DNA from: an uncultured Alphaproteobacteria bacterium
GTDB taxonomy: Bacteria; Pseudomonadota; Alphaproteobacteria; CAAHEQ01; UBA3637
Direction of reading: 5' to 3'
DNA length: 14,663 nucleotides
Assembly (NCBI GenBank): GCA_937888725.1
Contig: CALARE010000090.1
Span: forward strand, 1-14,663
Both the position numbers and the translations under genes were made by a program. A model generated the notes under the pieces. The model had not been told where the DNA came from, made no database searches, and was given only the letters and a program-made list of their open reading frames with translations. Positions 11,943-14,663 of this stretch are shown here, one piece after another (positions within the stretch are counted from its first letter, which is position 1; each line of letters begins with the position of its first letter).

Positions 11943-12147
11943 AGCTTGATTGCACTAGATCAAGTCAGGGCGTAGAAACCCTTTTGACAATAAACAGTCG
12001 TTCGCATAACGACTAAAACAAGTATGCCGATAATCTGTCTAAAGGACGGATGTCGGTGAATAAGGTTCTGCCAAATAAGCCGAGCCGTTTTTTGTTTATT
12101 GTCAACGGTTTTCTAACATCCGCCCACCTCCTGTTTTGGTGGGTTTT
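11943..12147 (+). ncRNA. Unidentified highly structured RNA of about 205 nt
   Basis: A promoter and a terminator bracket a region poor in coding potential but rich in helices. In order: CTTGAT/ATCAAG (11945-11964); AGGG/CCCT (11967-11982); a perfect 13-pair closing helix TTGACAATAAACA (11984-11996) with TGTTTATTGTCAA (12093-12105). Inside it are three hairpins: GTCGTT/AACGAC with loop CGCAT (11997-12013); GCCGA plus ATCTGTC against GACGGAT plus TCGGT (12026-12057); and GGTTCTGC against GCCGAGCC with one mismatch (12064-12086). The closing helix and its three hairpins form a four-way junction. I could not match it to RNase P, tmRNA, SRP RNA, 6S RNA or a riboswitch class from memory. It may be a free small RNA, or a leader for the ORF at 12172. 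Confidence 0.65.
12123..12147 (+). terminator. Intrinsic terminator of the structured RNA
   Basis: CCCACC (12123-12128) pairs with GGTGGG (12138-12143) around a nine-base loop, followed by TTTTATT. The stem is good; the T run is short, so termination may be partial. Confidence 0.7.
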
Positions 12148-12171
12148 ATTAATGGTAAAAAGGAGAAAACG

Positions 12172-12231
12172 ATGGTTATAAAATATCTTATATTTCAACA
12201 TACTAAAATATTCATTAAAATATTTTTTTAA
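12172..12231 (+). CDS. Possible 19-residue hydrophobic/basic peptide
   Basis: ATG at 12172 follows AAAAAGGAGAAAAC, a strong ribosome binding site at ideal spacing, 25 bases after the terminator of the structured RNA. The peptide reads MVIKYLIFQHTKIFIKIFF, amphipathic with several Ile, Phe and Lys. The codons at the end overlap an AT-only hairpin (AAAATATT with AATATTTT, 12206-12227). The DNA is very AT-rich, so this could be a chance ORF; the ribosome binding site is the only real support. If real, it could be a small membrane peptide or toxin-like peptide with the upstream RNA as its regulator. Confidence 0.35.
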   Translation: MVIKYLIFQHTKIFIKIFF

Positions 12232-12233
12232 CC

Positions 12234-12262
12234 TTGACTTTTTACATACTTAAGGCTATTAT
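12234..12262 (+). promoter_or_regulatory. Promoter of the autotransporter gene
   Basis: TTGACT (12234-12239), spacer of 17, TATTAT (12257-12262). The predicted start is about 12269, 35 bases before the ATG. A ribosome binding site GAAAGGAGAA lies just before the ATG. Confidence 0.8.
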
Positions 12263-12303
12263 TAAGACACAAAAAATTATCAATATAAACGAAAGGAGAA
12301 CTT

Positions 12304-14652
12304 ATGAGGTACTCAAACACGGCTCTTAAAGAACTCAAAAAAAGATATAAAAACATTTTAATTAAATGTGCCATGCTTAATGCGGCAGCACTCCTTGCTT
12401 TTGCAACACCAGCTGGAGCTGAAGTTGTAACTGCTACCATTACTGATGGTACAATTACTCAATTTATAAATACATATGATACAAAATATGGTGGCATCTA
12501 CGCTGCAGGCGAAAGCAATAACACCTATACACTTTCAACAAACAGCATTAGCATTCAAAACACTCAAACTGGAGCTGGCCGTGCTGTTCAAACAAAAACT
12601 GGTGGTTCAATTACATTAGGTGGTCAAAACACGCAGTCTGTCACATTAAAGTCTAATGATTATGCAGCAATTGCCTTAGGTGGAAACATTGATATAATAG
12701 CAGATAGCATTAATATTCAATCAGATACAGGGGGTATCCATGCTGGACACAATGCTCAAATCAATCTTACAGGTGGCGATATTTCCATCGTATCCACTCC
12801 AAGTAGCATAAATAATGAAAATGCGATGGGTATTGTTGCTATGAGTGGTGGAAAAGTTAACATAACAGGTAACACAACCATTGATGCAAAGCGAGCTATT
12901 TTAACACGTGGTGGCTCTGTTACAAATATCAATGCAGCTGGCAATTACACAACCATTATTAAGGGGAATATTGTTTTTGACTATGATGAGGAGACAAGTA
13001 AAGATAGCATCGATGCAACCGTCAATATTAATTTAGATTCTGAAACATCATATTGGACAGGAAACGTTGCTTATGCTTGGGAAGCAGGGTCTAAACCAGA
13101 TAGCAATACATTACGAGTTTCTAATGCCTCTGTTACATTAAACAATGGGGCTACATGGAATGCTACTGCCATAGATAATCAAACAGGAAGTAATTCAAAC
13201 CAAATTGCTCTTAATAATTTAACTGTTAATAAAGGTACAATTAACGTAGATTCTGGTGCAACTGCTATGGTTGAAAATGCAACTATTAATGGTGATTTAA
13301 CCTTGAATGGAACGCTTACAACTGTTAAAGATGGCACAATTAATTTTGCAAAAGGTTCAACGCTTACAACAACACTTGATTCTACTGCTAAATTTGCAGG
13401 CAATGGTGAAGTTACAGGTACAATTAATTTAACCGCTCCGACAACGGGTACATTTGCCTTTGTTTCTGATTCGGTTAATGTTGGCAATCTCTCATTCAAT
13501 AATGGACTTTACAATATCGAATGGACAGATGACAGCAAAACAGACATTAAAATTACCGAAAAAGAAACATCAGAAGTTGTCGATGAAATTACATCAAACA
13601 CAAACGCTTCAACGCAAGAAGCAAATGCCGTTGTTTCTTTAATTTCTGCCGAAGGGACAGGCACAGAAAAAGGGCAACTCATTGCCTCTGTTATTTCTGA
13701 AGCGATGCAATCAGGGAATACGAGCCTTGCCGTTGATACCGCAAAAAAAGCAGCTCCCACCACCTCACAAATGGTTGTCGGGATTGCCAAAGAGGCGGCT
13801 AAAACCATGGCACGAGTCGCAGGGACAAGAATGGATGCAATCTCGGGTCGTGCTGGTGGGGATGTAATGGAGGGTGCTGGTCTTTGGATGCAAGCACTTT
13901 ACAACCACACAAAACAAGATGCAACAAGCTCAAGTGATGGGTTTAAAGCCAACTCTCGTGGTCTTGCTATCGGTGTGGATAAAAAGGTTTCAGACACAAC
14001 CACGCTTGGCTTTGGTTATGGGTATATGAACACGGATGCTGACTCTTATGGTCGTGAGTTAGAAGTTGATGGTCATAACTTCTTTATCTATGGCAAATAT
14101 CAACCAAGCAAATGGTATGTCAGCTCTGTTTTGAATTACAACTATTCAAAATATACAGAAAAGAAAACACCTCTTGGCATAGCGTTGCGTAGCGAATATG
14201 ATGTGAACTCTTATGGCGTCCAACTCATGACTGGGTATGATATGGACAACGGCTTGACACCTGAGATGGGATTAAGATATTTAGATGTTGATGCTGACTC
14301 TTATCAAGATGGAATGCAACGCATTCGTTCAAATCATGATGATGTCTTAACAGCTGTTGCAGGTATCAAATACACAACTGATGTCAAAACAAAAGATGTT
14401 ATCTTTAAACCAACCGCTCGTTTGTCCGCCACATATGATGTGATAAGCGACAACTCTCGTGCAAATGTTTCCGTCATTGGTGGGAATAATTACGCTATCG
14501 ATGGCAAACGCTTGCACCGTTTCGGTGTTGAAGCTGGTGCTGGTGTTACAGCCTCAGTTGACAACATTGACATCACATTAGAATATACGGGTGCTTTCCG
14601 CCAAGATTATAAGTCACAAGGCGGGATGTTAAAAGCGAGATATAATTTTTAA
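12304..14652 (+). CDS. Type Va autotransporter
   Basis: A 782-residue secreted or surface-displayed protein. A long basic signal peptide (residues 1-39, ending in ATPAGA before E40) directs Sec export. The passenger (about 40-410) is built from short Thr-, Asn- and Gly-rich beta-helix turns such as TINGDLTLNGTLT and shows no protease or other catalytic motif, so adhesion or a structural surface role is more likely. A Glu/Ala/Thr-rich linker with probable helix (about 415-515) leads to the C-terminal translocator barrel (about 520-782): GLWMQALYNHTKQDA starts it, and the protein ends in ARYNF with the terminal aromatic residue recognised by the BAM complex. The gene is complete, with TAA at 14650-14652. 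It is transcribed alone; no terminator is visible within the last bases of the window. Confidence 0.93.
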   Translation: MRYSNTALKELKKRYKNILIKCAMLNAAALLAFATPAGAEVVTATITDGTITQFINTYDTKYGGIYAAGESNNTYTLSTNSISIQNTQTGAGRAVQTKTGGSITLGGQNTQSVTLKSNDYAAIALGGNIDIIADSINIQSDTGGIHAGHNAQINLTGGDISIVSTPSSINNENAMGIVAMSGGKVNITGNTTIDAKRAILTRGGSVTNINAAGNYTTIIKGNIVFDYDEETSKDSIDATVNINLDSETSYWTGNVAYAWEAGSKPDSNTLRVSNASVTLNNGATWNATAIDNQTGSNSNQIALNNLTVNKGTINVDSGATAMVENATINGDLTLNGTLTTVKDGTINFAKGSTLTTTLDSTAKFAGNGEVTGTINLTAPTTGTFAFVSDSVNVGNLSFNNGLYNIEWTDDSKTDIKITEKETSEVVDEITSNTNASTQEANAVVSLISAEGTGTEKGQLIASVISEAMQSGNTSLAVDTAKKAAPTTSQMVVGIAKEAAKTMARVAGTRMDAISGRAGGDVMEGAGLWMQALYNHTKQDATSSSDGFKANSRGLAIGVDKKVSDTTTLGFGYGYMNTDADSYGRELEVDGHNFFIYGKYQPSKWYVSSVLNYNYSKYTEKKTPLGIALRSEYDVNSYGVQLMTGYDMDNGLTPEMGLRYLDVDADSYQDGMQRIRSNHDDVLTAVAGIKYTTDVKTKDVIFKPTARLSATYDVISDNSRANVSVIGGNNYAIDGKRLHRFGVEAGAGVTASVDNIDITLEYTGAFRQDYKSQGGMLKARYNF

Positions 14653-14663
14653 GGTTCAACCGC

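Noticed and set aside
11943..12147. Identification of the structured RNA as RNase P, tmRNA, SRP RNA, 6S RNA or a retron RNA
   Set aside because: Conserved blocks of the first three are missing, the branching does not fit 6S RNA, and no reverse transcriptase gene is in the window. A CAGAACC/GGCTTA resemblance to RNase P on the minus strand is in the wrong order.
12013..12201. A minus-strand 62-codon ORF over the structured RNA
   Set aside because: No ribosome binding site, and it is opposite an RNA with promoter, helices and terminator in the plus direction.
13179..13808. Two minus-strand ORFs of about 100 codons opposite the autotransporter
   Set aside because: Low-complexity Val/Ser/Pro peptides antisense to a biased Thr/Asn-rich coding sequence; no start signals.

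Overview
The window is AT-rich throughout, with short intergenic gaps and textbook sigma70 promoters. It encodes a type V autotransporter, two predicted lipoproteins and a secreted Cu/Zn superoxide dismutase, so it comes from a Gram-negative bacterium. A host-associated, low-GC alphaproteobacterium is my best guess. The support is the overall style and two or three leader ORFs that start at or within a few bases of the predicted transcription start, as known for alphaproteobacterial trpL; this is inference, not proof. The flavodiiron protein together with SodC suggests an anaerobe or microaerophile coping with oxygen.

Left edge (1-2052): a short stretch that looks like the remains of a broken gene with a different base composition. 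Two minus-strand genes follow: a flavodiiron (A-type flavoprotein) gene and, downstream of it, a small ankyrin-repeat protein.

Centre-left (2082-7141): the most interesting part. Three consecutive transcription units share one design: strong promoter, tiny leader ORF, competing RNA hairpins, intrinsic terminator, then the structural gene 17-30 bases after the terminator. The first leader peptide has four consecutive Ile codons, the second is packed with Phe/Tyr, the third is basic (Lys/Arg). For each one I can draw the classical 1:2 / 2:3 / 3:4 alternative pairings by hand. These amino-acid attenuators do not precede recognisable biosynthetic genes. They precede an unknown 555-aa protein plus a VanX/DdpX-type D-Ala-D-Ala dipeptidase, an unknown 141-aa protein, and a GNAT acetyltransferase plus an AstE/AspA-type zinc deacylase. 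A starvation-controlled amino-acid scavenging or remodelling locus is a reasonable hypothesis.

Centre (7197-9954): tRNA-Asn(GUU) with encoded CCA and its terminator; a YwqK/MORN-type repeat protein from a consensus promoter, apparently coupled to a tiny upstream ORF; and a tandem pair of diverged lipoprotein paralogues of unknown function.

Right (9962-14652): an S41-family protease without a signal peptide, converging stop-to-stop on a minus-strand sodC; then a promoter driving an unidentified, highly structured RNA of about 205 nt that ends in a terminator; a possible 19-codon ORF; and a complete 782-aa autotransporter with its own promoter. The window has no CRISPR array, no intact insertion sequence and no visible integration site.
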